A DNA stretch of 64,000 nucleotides from Mikania micrantha. Its lineage: Eukaryota; Streptophyta; Magnoliopsida; Asterales; Asteraceae. Below the pieces are notes generated by a model, which did no database searches, had not been told where the DNA came from, and saw only the letters and a list, made by a program, of their open reading frames with translations. The stretch's first letter is position 1; each line of letters begins with the position of its first letter. Positions 1 through 11,559 of the stretch are shown piece by piece. Both the position numbers and the translations under genes were made by a program. The stretch spans positions 65,866,031 through 65,930,030 of the forward strand of contig CM018682.1 of the NCBI GenBank assembly GCA_009363875.1. The letters run 5' to 3'.

Positions 1-305
1 GTACCGAACCTGTTAACATAACCACCAGCCACAACGAACCCTTAGTTGTCGAGAGAACCCTTACTTGCGGCCGTACCTTTGTCCACAATACAACCGAACC
101 TTAGCATCCAAGCCATACTATCCCGAACCTTAGACAAAGTGTCACGAACCTAGGGTGACGAGCCTTTAACCGCGAACCTTGGAGGCTGGACTTAGGATCA
201 TGCGAACAATGGGACGAACCTTAGGACTTGTGAGCTAGTATGGCCGAACCCTAAAGGTTCGTGGGAGTTTTGATGTAGCCGAACCCTACCTGGAGCACAT
301 AGGTT
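1..305 (+). repeat. CCGAACCT motif cluster (remnant LTR)
   Basis: About twenty copies of CGAACC or CCGAACCTT are spread at irregular 10-30 base spacing, ending with antisense AGGTTCG copies at about 257-262 and 301-306. The same design occurs in every A and D LTR of the window. Confidence 0.75.
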
Positions 306-1300
306 CGCTGATAAGAGGCTGATGGGAATCGGTTCTCGACAAAATCATAGGATATAAGGAACATACATGCATGGAATACATCTAGGGTGTGCATGGGAAC
401 CCACGTAATCTATACATAGGTGAAACAACTTAGAATTTTGCATGAATTCACGGGTTAGGGAGTTCTATAATAAGATAATTCTTAACATACGATAACAATT
501 CAACATGAGTTGTTAAGGGACATAAGATGGCTAAACAAACGGCTAATATTCTTGCATAATAGTGAGAATCAAAAGTTCAAGTTGTGTAAGCAATTGGAAA
601 TCAAAGATATTCAATTGGGCCGTAGAGGGCCCAATGGGGCTTAATTAGCCCAACACACATCAAATGTTTATTTAGACTCAAGTAATGACGTTTAATTAAT
701 ATGAAGACGTTGTGAATTTATTAAAACTTAATTTAATACTTTTCTAAAATTTTATTTAAATTGAAATGTAAATTATAAATGTTATTGGTTTCCTTTAAGT
801 TTATGTAATTATAAAAGTTGTTGTAATATCATTGATTGGGATTTTGTTGTAAAATAGACAAGGTCACTGTCTGGTTTTGAACTAAATACAGAGGAGACTC
901 TGCCCAAATTTTGTAAAATATTAAAAGTAAGTTATTATCACTAAACTATGGGATTTGGGATCTAAAAGGGGTAACTAAGTTAGGTTAGATTCTATATACA
1001 CATAGTGCTAAGACACATAGTTGCACACACAACAAGACTCGAACTTAGGCACAACGACTATTACGCGTACTTATTATATTCGAATTCTTATAAAACAACT
1101 CAGGAATCGAAGATATCTAGCTTACAAACAAGAGTGCCCATTCTGTGATAATACATTAAACATCAACAAAGGTGAGTTCATTGCCCCTTTTCTAACATTT
1201 TCGTTTTAAAACGCGGGGCTGAGAAGCATGCGTAAACTGCTTATTAAATTGTTTACTTAAATGCTTTTAAATTTCATATGTTTACATATATAAATGTTAT
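1..1300 (+). mobile_element. Degenerate LTR remnant, A/D-like, sense on plus
   Basis: The stretch repeats the order seen inside the intact A-type LTRs: a CGAACC-rich block (1-305), a GGCCCA-type patch (615-655), a leader, and the donor-like GGTGAGTTCAT at 1171-1181 followed by a CCCCTTTT tract and an AAGCATG near 1225. It starts inside the motif block, so the LTR 5' part lies outside the window. No LTR terminus, TSD or complementary partner of the donor was found downstream, so this is a truncated and diverged relative, not a member of family A. No gene is supported. Confidence 0.6.
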
Positions 1301-2450
1301 TCTAGACCATGTCTAGGAAGATTTTATGCAGGTTTACTAACTGATTTACTTATAAATTAAATGAATAATCGGGTTAAACTAAAACATTTCAACAGATCAA
1401 AACATTTCAAAAGAATCAAATCAAACATTTTGACAAAACAAGTGTGGGAGTTCAAGGAATCAAACTAAACATTTTGACGAATCAAATGGGTGAATTCAAT
1501 GAATCAAACGAAACGTTTTGACGAAACAAGTGTGGGATTTCAACGAATCAAACGAAACAATCTTTGCAAAGACAATATCACAATGTAGCATCATAATAGG
1601 TTTAATAACCATATTTAACATACTAATCTGACTGTTATCATAAACATCAGTTAATCGTTCCAATGAGTATGTTAATGATTGTGATTAGTTTAAAACACAT
1701 GAATTTAACCTTGCATTTAAAAGATTAACCAAACTAATCACCTACATTGTCATAATCAAATGGTTTAAACCATTATAATCATGTGTATGATTTCATGCAA
1801 ACCGGGCATTACAACGGATCAAAAGAAGGATTTACCCGTTAAAACATCGTTTTCTTCGTTTATAATCAATCCTAGCCATCATCTAGGCAATAATCAACAA
1901 CCCTAACTATACCATTATGTTCAAAAACAAGATCTAATCAATCAAAATCAATCTTGAAGGTTAAAATGAATCGTTACCTAATCTGACGGATTTTTAACCG
2001 TAGAACAGCGATCAGAACTTGTAAACACGATCCCTGGTGCGATCTGTAGGTTTAGAAGGCTTCAAATCTGAGGTTTGAGGCTTAGAATTTCGTCTGGTAA
2101 GCTTCTGGGTCGAATAGGTTCGAAGAGATTGAAAAATTGTTGATCTGCATGAAATGTTGATGAAGTAGTCAACTTTTTCCACCGCCTAATCCGTCGCGTA
2201 CCGCTGAGAGGATCAAAAAGGGGCTTGGCGTACCGCCAAGAAATCTGGAAGAATTTCAGAGATTTTGATCCTTCGCGTACCGCCAAGAGCCCTCAACCTA
2301 GCCTTGGCGTACCGCGACGGCCCCAAAAGTCCAATACTTTGAGATTTTTCTTCGTTTTTCGATTTCAGAGTATCCAGGATTCCATTTAGCACACTGTTTT
2401 CGCTCACGTTCATCATTTTTCACATACTTTTAACCTGTAATAATTACGAT
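1300..2450 (-). mobile_element. Degenerate LTR-like remnant with GGCGTACCGC motifs
   Basis: A block at 2185-2320 carries four or five copies of CTTGGCGTACCGC or CGCGTACCGCCAAG. The only similar block in the window is in the U3 of element C's LTR (33960-34110). By that likeness this is probably a piece of a C-related LTR on the minus strand. No terminus, TSD, primer site or coding sequence was found, and most of the segment is featureless AT-rich DNA. Orientation is inferred only from the C comparison. Confidence 0.4.
1380..1565. repeat. Short tandem repeat, AAACATTTTGACAAA type
   Basis: A unit of roughly 60 bases containing AACRTTTTGACGAA, AAGTGTGGGAKTTCAA and GAATCAAAC is repeated between two and three times with substitutions. 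It lies in otherwise AT-rich, non-coding sequence. Confidence 0.55.
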
Positions 2451-2960
2451 AGTTAAATCAACGTGGATTTCAAGCACGACCAAATATGCTCACGTCGTTG
2501 ATGACGTAATTCTCAAATGCAATTGTCACAAAAACCTTGATCTATCCATTGATTTAAATGATCAACGGTTAAAAATTAATAGTGGGATATGGTAAGTACT
2601 AATATAACAAATACCTTAAATATAAATCAAAAGAGTGTTTGTGGCAAAACCTCTTAATTAATTATCAGAGAAAAATATAATTATCTTTCTCCAAACATAA
2701 ATCAAGGAGTTTCCAAAATTCGTGAATTTATTAAAAAATTCGAATCGTCTTCTCTAAACTAAAGATGTGAAACTTATTTTAGATTTGAATGACTTTGAAA
2801 GTGATTAAACATTATGTACTCGGTCTAGAATAGGTGATTACGTACATCTAATCAGTTTTGAATATCTGATTAGATATACGTAATCAGTTTCGAATCATTG
2901 ATTACATAGATATACTCAGTTTAAAATAGTTATATATGTGTGTCCCGTCGTTGCATCGGT
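2450..2960. other. AT-rich spacer, no gene seen
   Basis: No coding frame or RNA gene is supported. Around 2820-2925 a short motif (GATTACGTA, TCTAATCAG, GAATATCTGATTA) is repeated two or three times in degenerate form. Confidence 0.5.
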
Positions 2961-2964
2961 AATC

Positions 2965-3180
2965 GATTTGTGTTTCCTATCCTCCACCGATGAACGTGAT
3001 CAAATGCAAATCCTTTTTTTTAAAGTTCAGTAAGTTGCTTCCACTATTGTTTTGGGACCCGAAACTGAAGTCTCCATGTATCGAGGGAAAACCATCATTC
3101 TCCTTTCCAATATGATCATTGAAGTTTCCTCCTATACATACTTTCTTGTCATTTGGTATGGTTCTCATGGCTTCGTCATT
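2965..3180 (-). pseudogene. LINE-type endonuclease (EEP) fragment
   Basis: The minus frame starting near 3168 encodes residues resembling the endonuclease/exonuclease/phosphatase domain of plant LINE-like ORF2 proteins: an IPNDKK block, then GGNFNDHIGKENDG (family usually GGDFNGHIG), a FGSQNNSG block and HLITF. The catalytic Asp of GGDFN is Asn here. Only about 65 residues remain of a protein normally over 1000 long; no reverse transcriptase part follows and the upstream side runs into AT-rich DNA. It is a dead fragment, and its 5' edge reappears at 57004. Domain identity rests on motif likeness only. Confidence 0.65.
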
Positions 3181-3500
3181 TAGAGAAAACCTAGAAAACT
3201 AATCACAATCATTATTAATCAATTTCGCTTTTCATTTTTCGTTGTTTGTTTCTTTTTATTATAAGAGTATATATGCTAACAAAAAGGAAAAAAATAAAAA
3301 AATATATATGTAACTCATGTTATTATATATATGTAACTTTATTGGATACATATACATAACTTCATGATCTACATATTTTTGTTATTTTTTTGTTTATTAT
3401 ATTTGTAAGAAAATAATAAAAAATCGTGATTTTTTTATAAAAATGGATTGATTAGTAGGAATTTTCTCCAAAATAAGAAGTTTTCTTTTAAACCTCATAT
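3142..3500. repeat. Segment duplicated at 57004-57348
   Basis: From CTTGTCATTTGG through the poly-A/T rich stretch and AACCTCATATATA the sequence matches 57004-57348 in the same orientation with scattered substitutions and small indels. The two copies lie on opposite sides of the E nest, about 54 kb apart, and both end in a (TA)n tract after which they diverge completely. Confidence 0.8.
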
Positions 3501-3523
3501 ATATATATATATATATATATATA
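3497..3523. repeat. (TA)n microsatellite
   Basis: About 27 bases of pure AT dinucleotide, at the point where the duplicated segment ends. The sequence after it (GTAAGGTTATTG) differs from that after the matching tract at 57374. Confidence 0.9.
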
Positions 3524-3716
3524 GTAAGGTTATTGTACAAAATAATAATTTTGTAAAAATAGTGAGAAACGATCTGAACCTTTGATGTGTTATCATCAAT
3601 GGTTATTAAAGAACTAGTGGCATGATTGTAATTAATATGTTGTTTAAAATGGAAATACGGGCACAAAAGGAGTTTCCATATTTGCAAATATCATGCTATC
3701 CATTAAATCAGGAGCA
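3524..3716. other. Unassigned AT-rich DNA before solo LTR S1
   Basis: No coding frame. The text after the (TA)n tract (AAACGATCTGAACC, then a CATCAATGG block) resembles the ends of TA-targeting non-autonomous DNA elements, but no second end was identified. Confidence 0.3.
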
Positions 3717-3948
3717 GTTACTGTCACACCCCGAGCCGGCGGGGTTGGATCGAAGTCCCCGTCGGGCGGAAGGTTCTCGGAGCGTGATATCGTGAATGAT
3801 AATCGTGATGATCAGATTGTTTACATAGAATCAATGTTAAGAATAAAAGAGCACAAATAAACATTAACTAGGATTACAAAGTTAGATTACAAATGTCAAT
3901 GTTTAGTAATTTAACTAAGTAAACCTATCCATAAGAATTGAATGTATC

Positions 3949-3970
3949 TATCTTGTATCTGTACAAGATA
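3949..3970 (-). promoter_or_regulatory. Conserved U5 hairpin (S1)
   Basis: TATCTTGTA and TACAAGATA form a perfect 9-bp stem with a four-base loop. The same stem is at 12724, 18934, 21275, 28043 and 44996, with a different first loop base between families. Confidence 0.7.
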
Positions 3971-4159
3971 TCAAAAGAGATTGATTTTAATCTCAAAAGA
4001 TGTGCTTCTTCAAAAGTCAACTAGGATCTATGTCTGGTCATCCTAGTATGCAATCCTGAATCTTAGCTTAATTCTGTGCATCACCTGAGAAAGCATCTAA
4101 TAAAATAAAGTCAACACAATGGTTAGTGAGTTCATGTAGTTTTTATGTAAAACAATAGT

Positions 4160-4760
4160 TTGAAAAATCCTTTAAATGACAACCTTAACCTCATCATTAA
4201 CCACCTATACCATCTGTTTCAGTATGCTTATATATAGGGCATATGTAGGGGACAAGCCCCAGCCACCGTCCCACCACATACTAAACCACATGATATATTG
4301 TTCCTGATGATAATTAAGCGTTTCATCCTACATGTTTGATTCCATAACAATTGATTCTTTGAATTTGATTAACCTGTAATTGTTTACCCTGATTCCCTGA
4401 ATGACCACCTTAACCTCACTAACAACCACCTATGCTATCGAACCAAGTATGCTTATATATAGGGCATATGTAGGGGACAAGCCCCAGCCACCGCCCCACC
4501 ACATACCGGGCTGCTTAACATATTGTTGTTAATGATAATTAAGCATTTCATTCCACTACTTTGATTCCACGACATATGATTCTTAGCATTTGTTTTCCCT
4601 GCCAATATTTACTTTGTTTCCCCCGAAATGACAACCTTAACCTCACTAACAACCACCTATGCTATCCAACCAAGTACGCTTATATATAGGGCATATGTAG
4701 GGGACAAGCCCCAGCCACCGTCCCACCACATACCGGGCTGCTTAACATATTGTTGTTAAT
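4160..4760 (-). repeat. Three tandem TATA-bearing modules (S1)
   Basis: A unit of about 220-240 bases occurs three times. Each contains GCTTATATATAGGGCAT (positions about 4227, 4451, 4679), a GGGGACAAGCCCCAGCCACC block and a CCCACCACATAC block. Read on the minus strand each looks like a core promoter with a TATATATAAGC box. The same module is single in A's own LTRs and in D. Confidence 0.7.
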
Positions 4761-4989
4761 GATAATCAAGCGTTTCACTCCACCCTATTGATTCCACAAC
4801 GTATAAGTATTGAGTTTAAGATGCACCATTATGGACAGCTAAACACCTTAGGGAATTCAGCATCCATCCATAATGGTCCTAAATATGACTCGTGACATGT
4901 TATGATTGAGGAACCTTCAAGTTCACACAAAGTCAACTAGAAGAACCCAATCATTCTAGTCACTTGTCATAACCATGGATGAATCAACA

Positions 4990-5245
4990 AGAATACTGAA
5001 TGACTAGTAGGGGTTGACACACAGGTCAACACGCGGCGGCCAATCAGTCTGTCTTACATGACTCTGACAAAGAAGAACACTGATGACTAGTAGGGGTTGA
5101 CACACAGGTCAACACGCGGCGGCCAACAGTCTGTCTTACAATGTCCTATTGCTTTAGCATACAAGTTTAACGCATTCACATAGTTTCACTGATGACTAGT
5201 AGGGGTTGACACACAGGTCAACACGCGGCGGTCAATCAGTCTTTT
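4990..5245. repeat. Tandem repeats with inverted W-box pair (S1)
   Basis: Three copies of a unit holding GACTAGTAGGGGTTGACA, a short spacer and GGTCAACACGCGGCGG begin at about 5002, 5082 and 5191. GTTGAC and GTCAAC form an inverted pair of TTGAC cores, the binding core of WRKY factors. Spacing between units is about 80-110 bases. Confidence 0.7.
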
Positions 5246-5249
5246 GTTT

Positions 5250-5460
5250 AAGCATCCAAGTGTATCAAGCATTCCAAGTGTATCAAGCATTCACGTGTAT
5301 CAAGCATTCCAAGTGTTTATGTATCCCAAGTATCTCAAGCATTCACGTGTTTCAAGTGTCCCAAATATATCAAGCATTCACGTGTTTCAAATATTCTAAA
5401 TATAACAAGTATTCATGTATTTCATGTGTTCTAAGTATAACAAGTATACACGTGTAGTTT
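5250..5460. repeat. Short-motif array, TCAAGCATTC with CACGTG
   Basis: A 10-15 base motif (GTRTMTCAAGCATTC) is repeated some fifteen times with variation. Several junctions create the palindrome CACGTG (G-box core). A weak frame across it is only a consequence of the repeat. Confidence 0.6.
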
Positions 5461-6479
5461 CATCCTGAATTTCATAGCGTAAGCATCAAGTCTTAAGTTT
5501 AAGTATATAGTTTCTAGCATAAGCTTCGAATCTCAAGTTTACACCTATAGTTCTATCATAAGATTCAAGTTTCAAGTTTACACCTATAGTTTCTAGCATA
5601 AGCTTCAAGTCTCAAGTTTACACCTATAGTTTCTAGCATAAGCACTAAGTCTCACGTTTAAGCATTTAGTTTCTCGCATAAGTATCCAACATATAGTTTC
5701 AAGCTTTAAGTTTGAAGTATAAGCATCAAGTTTATATTTTCTCCAAGTATACTAGTTTCCAAGCATAAGCCTTATTGTAAGCATCATGTATAAGTTTAAA
5801 AGCATTTCATAACATTTCAATAGTTTAATAAAATTTTTAACATGCTTCTCAGTCCCGAGTTAAAACAAAAGGTTTGAAAAGGGAAAAATGAACTCACCTT
5901 GTGTTTGAAGTGGTTGACTAAGTATATACAAGAATATGCGCGCTCGTTGTTATAATTGCGGTTGTTTTCACGATCCTGTATTGATTCCACGTTGTTTATA
6001 ATCTATGTGTATAATTTGTAGTGCTTGTGTATGTGTATGTGCATGTTTAAGAGTTAGTCTTAGAGTTGACTAACACATGTGAGTCTCGGTCATTATTTGG
6101 CCATGTTCACTTGTTATTGTCTTTTGTTTGTTTAACCCAATGATCTTAATGTCAATATACCTTGTTATTGATTTCATGCTTAAATTGATTCAAGGTCATT
6201 CCATTAGAGTTGTAAGTATAAGAACTTAGGTTTTAGATGACGGGTTAGTATCCCGTAACATCTTGTAGCATAGCTATATGTCATCATAGTCTCATTTGCA
6301 TTATTCGTTATAAACCCTTAGCAAAAACTTTAAAGATTAAGGTTTTAAGTTTTTGCACCAAGTATCTAGTCAATTTATTATTATCTTTGTAGTAAATTTA
6401 TGAATCTAGAATTGTTACCCCCTTACCCTTCATTTCTTGTGTTTATTGTAACCGACTCCACGTGACCATATAAAGGGGG

Positions 6480-6800
6480 GTCGATTTAGTGGGCCTTGGA
6501 TTGGATCAAACGACCATGGCCCAATTAAACATGTATAGTCCAAAATGTTATTGGGTCACATGGTTGGGCCGAATGAGCTAATCCCCCTTCTCTTATATAT
6601 GGGCCGAGATCAGGGTGGGGTTACCGGTTGGCCTTGTGTACATGATATGGGCCGATCCAATTCCCTTGGGCCAAAAGTACCCACTGGGCCGGTTGCTATG
6701 TATGTGGATCTCTTAATGAAAGTGGGCTGGTAGGCCAAACATATGGGCTACATATAAATCTTTTGGGCCAAAAGCATGTCACATGGGCCAGCTAGGCTGT
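6480..6800 (-). repeat. TGGGCCG motif cluster (S1)
   Basis: About a dozen TGGGCC, GGGCCGA or GGGCCAAA copies in 320 bases; read in element sense these are GGCCCA. TGGGCC is the plant site II core known to bind TCP factors. Confidence 0.7.
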
Positions 6801-6839
6801 TGTGTTGGTCGTTCTATGGCTTCAACCGAGTGAAAGAAA

Positions 6840-7310
6840 AGAAATTGCATCCTAACCGCCAGTGCAGCGAACCTTTAACCCACTGGCCAAGGTTCGTTCC
6901 CACTTGAAGGTTCGGTTTTTAAGGAGAAGGTTTAGTAGGGTCACCAGGTTCGGTGACATATAGGTTCGCAGGAGAGGGTTCGTCTCAGCCAATCAAAGGG
7001 TTCGGCAACTGGTTAGGTTCGCCTATGTCCGAGAGGTTCGTTCAGAGTCATGAAGGTTCGACCATAGTACAACAAGGTTCGGTGAAGATGAAGGATTCGG
7101 CCAGAGGGTGGGTTCGCCATATGGTTCGTGGGTCTTTGGTCCACTGCGTGGTTGGCCAATGGAGGTTCGGTGGTGGTCTCAAGGTTCTTCTCCCATGGTT
7201 TGTATCAACAGGTTCGCCAAGGGGAAAAGGAGTTTCGCCACCCGTGAGGTTCGGCCTTTTCCTTCTTTCCAGCCAATAGGTTCGTCGCATGAGTACTTCA
7301 CGAACCCTGT
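6840..7310 (-). repeat. AGGTTCGG motif cluster (S1)
   Basis: More than twenty GGTTCG copies at irregular spacing; in element sense CCGAACCT. A few antisense copies lie at the edges (CGAACC at 6867, CGAACCCTG at 7302). Open frames over this block are low-complexity artefacts. Confidence 0.8.
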
Positions 7311-8517
7311 ACTTTATCCTCAGTAGATCTGTCGTGTTGGAGGGGCTACTATGATATTGCTACGCACAGACTGCTCCTCGAAAGTGTGAGTTCGCAAGGA
7401 TAACCTAGGAACCGGTTGTGTGTGTGTGTGTGTCGAACCAAGAAGGGTGATGAAACCCTAATTTTTCCAACATTCATAGGGTCATACCTCGAGATCGGCT
7501 GGGTAACACCTCCGATCAGCTGTACTTCGTGTTAGAGGGGTTCGATATCTTCGTGTGGACACCAAAAACTCTTGATTTCGTCAAGAAATGATCGATTTAT
7601 GAAGCTTGGAAGTGGTGGAATTTAGAGAGAGAGAGGGTGACGGCTAGAGAGTTTTAGAGAGAGATAGAGAGATTTTGGAAAAAAATGAAGAAATTGCCCT
7701 CATTAGGGTTTAAATACCCCGTGGGTATTCAGGTTCGTTTCAGTTGCTCGGTTCGTATTTTCGTCGCGTATCCGGCTCGTTACGCGCGTGTTTTTCGTAT
7801 TTTAAATAAAAGAGTTTATTTTGAAATGTTTGGAAGTTGTTTATTTCTAATAATGTGTTTAAATATTATTTTCTTGAATTATATGTCGTAAATTATTATT
7901 TTTACGCGTTTCGTTATTTGTTCGCGTATTTTGCTTTTACGCGACTTAAATTAAAAATAGTTTCGTTTTAATTTATTTCGGATGAGTTTCAAAATTATAA
8001 AATAGGAAATATTATATTTCCTTAGATTTATTATCGTTCGAATCGTCTTCATTTCGTTCCGTCAAACGTCACTTACGCACGTTTTCGTACAGAGCGCTAA
8101 CTGTACGAACACGATCGTACGTTTTACTTTCTGATTTTGTTTTCTACTTTTCAGTCATCGTTTCAGAACTTTAAACTTTCAGATCTATTCGTACAGATCG
8201 TCACCTATACGAACAGTTCGTCGGTTTAGCATTCTGTAATAACAACTGTTATGGTTTTGTTCTGTTTATCCTCACATACGTTTAAACCTAATAACACAAA
8301 ATCAAGCATGTTTGCATCTGTTCATGATTGTCTGATGTGTTTCTGATGGTTTAACCCAAGAAGTTTAAATCAGGATTTCAGAAACATCGTGTAATAGTTT
8401 ATGTTTTGCATCAAATGTTAATAGCTTCTAAGTATTTCTCCTCAATTGTATCTGGGTTACTGTACAAGTTACTGTACAGTTTACTGTTCCGGTAACGATT
8501 CCGGCACAGATGTTACA

Positions 8518-9239
8518 GTTACTATTTTTAAGGAATAAGCCGGTTTCCTTTTCGCTATGTGCTAATACGTGCTATTAGGACATGAAGCGTATATCAGCAC
8601 ATCAAGCGTACATCAACGCACTCACATAATACGTGCTATTAATACATGTAATCATATATCAGCACATATACATAATATGTGATATTAATACATGATATAT
8701 CAGCACATATCAATACATACATATCAACATATAATAGCACTACAAAATCTGTGCTTTGGCGTTTAAAATTACAAGATGTTAGCACACAACAACACTAAAA
8801 ATATGCTAAATAATTATCCTATCATTCATACCAGCACATATCAACAAATTATTTAACGATTTATCAATTTAACAAATTATTAAAACTCCCTGTTAACATC
8901 GTTTTACATAAAATAGCATCTGCTATCACATAACATCACATATTAACACTCACCCATCCAATTTACAATGCAACTCAAAATCTCAATCCCTGCAATTTTT
9001 TTATGCAAATAATTCGTATTTGATTATATTACGTGTGTTATTAAATTCAATGTTAATTTTTGGAATAAATTCAATCAGTAAATTGATTACCCACTTTCCT
9101 ATTTTAATGCGAAATTTAAAAAACAATTAATATTAAATTGCCTATACTACCCTCCTTTTCTATTAATTAACTAAAATGCCACATATCAATATTCAATTAG
9201 TTCCTACCATTTTTACAAAAAAGCATTTTGTATATGAAC
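8518..9239. other. AT-rich flank with degenerate tandem repeats
   Basis: Between about 8560 and 8740 a unit with TACGTGCTATTAATACATG and ATATATCAGCACAT repeats about four times at roughly 55-70 base spacing. The rest is AT-rich and shows no coding frame. The block is the DNA into which S1 (left) and E (right) inserted. Confidence 0.6.
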
Positions 9240-9524
9240 TGTCACAGCCCCGCCGATGACGGAATCACGGGCGGTGAGACGATGTGGAAATCAAGAGGCT
9301 TATGGTGTATAACAATACTTAATCATTAATTTGACATTCAAAATAAACAACCAACAACAAATGTCTAAGTTAAACTATTACAACACTTAGAGATTCTCAA
9401 AAGATTATGGCCTATATCATATAGGCTATAATAATGAATCTTAGTGAGTAATATCCAAAAAATGCACCAACCTAAGGTTTTGATTTAATGACCTGAAAAG
9501 AATGAGAAAAATAGTCAACAGAAT
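9240..9524 (-). mobile_element. E 3' LTR, segment 1
   Basis: Starts TGTCACAGCCCCGCCGATG and matches 42913-43197 of the 5' LTR closely. It includes the acceptor-like CTTTTCAG|GTCATT (minus strand, AG at 9493-9494). Element A interrupts it after AGAAT at 9520-9524, which is A's target duplication. Confidence 0.9.
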
Positions 9525-10119
9525 TGTAACATCAGTGCCAGAAACGTCACCGGAACAGTGATATCTACAGTAACTTGCACAGTAACTCAGGTACAAACTA
9601 CGTGAACTATGTATATGCTATTGATATTTGATGCTTGACACTAAACTGTTATGCTATTCTTCTGAAATCTGATTTAAACCTCATGGTTTAACAGTCAAAA
9701 ACACATCAGACAACACTGAACTGACACACAGATGCTTGATGTAATGCTATTATGTATAAACGTATGCGAGGTTAAACAAAACAAAACCATAACAGATGTC
9801 GTTGTAGAATGTTAAACCGACGAATTATTCGTATAGGTGACTATATGTACGAATAAATCTAAAAGTTTAACGTTCTGAAATGATGACTGAACGTAGAAGG
9901 AAAACCGATCTGAACGTTTGTCCAGCCGATCTCGAGGTGATGAAGCTTGAATTACCCGAAATTTAGGGTTTTCGTAACCCTTTTTGCACCACTTCACTCT
10001 AGCCGGTTAAATCACCCATCTACCTAGAACCACAAGACCATAAGAGACCATTTTAGCATGATAGTGCCATGTAACAGCCTTAGGACAGGTAATGATCGAT
10101 GAAGGTGTTGAGGACGAAG

Positions 10120-10610
10120 GCACAAGGTTCGTGGGAAGCCAAGTAGCCGAACCAAGGGTGGCCGAACTATACTGGAGCCGAACCTAGTCTCTTGTTGCCA
10201 CGAACCTCCATGCAAGACCCGAACCTCTTTATCCAGCCGAAACTAAGCACACATGGACGAACTTACTCGGCTGAACCCTGCATGGTTGCTACTATTCACG
10301 AACCTGGTGCTCACGAACCTCTCTAAGCGAACTTTTGTACTTCCAGCCGAACCTTCCACTATCCTGAACGAACCATCGACGAACCTGCATGGCAGTCATA
10401 TAACCGAACCTTAGTTAACCACCGAACCTTTGCTGTGAACCCAAGGACTCACGAACCTTTGGCTGCTGACCGAACCTTTGGAGGCGAACCTACACTACAC
10501 GAACCATGGAGGAGCTGTGAATTGGCATGGGCAAACCTAGGGTAACCGAACCTACAGCTTGGACCGAACCTTAGCCAAAAGAACCAATAGGTTCGCTGGA
10601 ACCTGGAGCC
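10120..10610 (+). repeat. CCGAACCT motif cluster (A 5' LTR)
   Basis: Some twenty-five CGAACC copies with irregular spacing, followed at about 10588 by antisense AGGTTCGCTGG that could pair with any of them in RNA. A GGCCCA cluster follows directly to 10880. Confidence 0.8.
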
Positions 10611-11559
10611 ATTCTCTTCGATTGGTTTAAGTCCCACTTCGTGGCCCAAATCCTTATGTCAACCCGCTCATCATTCGGACTAGTCCATAAACCTATTCGG
10701 CCCATTAAGGTTGCTTTAGCCCAACAGTTCGGCCCACATATCATGGTTAACTATTGGGTTCACCTAGAACCCTTCGGCCCAAAGCCCAAATGTTTGGCCC
10801 AAATTCTTACCTCGGCCCACATAGTAAGTGGGTTAACTCCATTCAGCCCAAATTGATTCTCGGCCCATTAGGTGGATTGATGCACTTAACTAATAATTTA
10901 ACAAAAACAAGCCGTGAATAACTATGCATGGGATTTTATTACCAAGGTGGTGAAGTTAATTTGATTTATAAATCTCATACATCATAAAGCTTATTTCATT
11001 AAACATGTTAACAAATGATGTCAAGGGTGATAAGCAAGATTGATGCAAAAATCTAAGGGTTATTTAAGAACTATTCTAAACTTACAAGACTAACTATGAT
11101 TAAGACAAGTGCAATATAACATGACATGCAAAGCTATAACTAAATTAGTTAAGTGTTAGGAAACCTATAACAAATGGACAAGGGCCGAATTGAGACTATG
11201 ACTCACAAGTGTTAGCCAACTTTAGGGCTAACACATACACGCACACAAATATCTACAATTCATACTTACGAGTTACAAACAACATGAAATCAATACAGGA
11301 TCGCGAATACTACCACAAACACAACAACGAGCGCGCGCATTCTCGTTTTTACTTAGTCAACCACTTCAATAACAAGGTGAGTTCATTTGTCCCTTTTCAA
11401 ACATATTTGTTTTACCTCGGGACTGAGTAGCATGTTATACATTTTAAACAAGTATTGAAATGTTTTATAGATGCTCTTACACTTATTCATAATTCAAATA
11501 CTAATGCTTATGCTTGTTACACTTGTTGTGAAAACTAGAAGCTAAGACTTGGACATAAA

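Larger units (their letters stand above)
4085..5897 (-). other. Predicted LTR intron of S1
   Basis: On the minus strand the donor AAG|GTGAGTTCAT lies at 5898-5888 and an acceptor-like TTTCTCAG|GT ends at 4085. The reverse complement of the donor, with one mismatch at its edge, lies at 4125-4135, about 40 bases before the acceptor. Splicing is inferred from signals and from conservation across LTR families; no transcript evidence is available. Confidence 0.45.
3722..8517 (-). mobile_element. Solo LTR S1, family A, with TSD GTTAC
   Basis: The 4796-base unit begins TGTCACACCCCGAGCC and ends CCGGCACAGATGTTACA. It is flanked by the perfect 5-base duplication GTTAC at 3717-3721 and 8518-8522. Its ends match those of the LTRs of element A read on the minus strand. 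No primer site, polypurine tract or coding region adjoins it, so it is a solo LTR, presumably left by LTR-LTR recombination. In element sense (right to left) it carries a TATA-like TTTAAATA complement at 7709-7716 next to a GA/CT-rich patch (7620-7680), the CCGAACC cluster, the GGCCCA cluster, a donor-like site, tandem repeats, an acceptor-like site and the U5 hairpin. Confidence 0.95.

Noticed and set aside
4990..5460. CRISPR-like look of regular repeats with spacers
   Set aside because: Eukaryotic LTR context, irregular spacer length and related spacers; no cas genes.
6953..7326. Overlapping open frames on both strands of the GGTTCG cluster
   Set aside because: They arise because the repeated word lacks stop codons; no conserved protein, biased codons or partner frame in the other LTRs.
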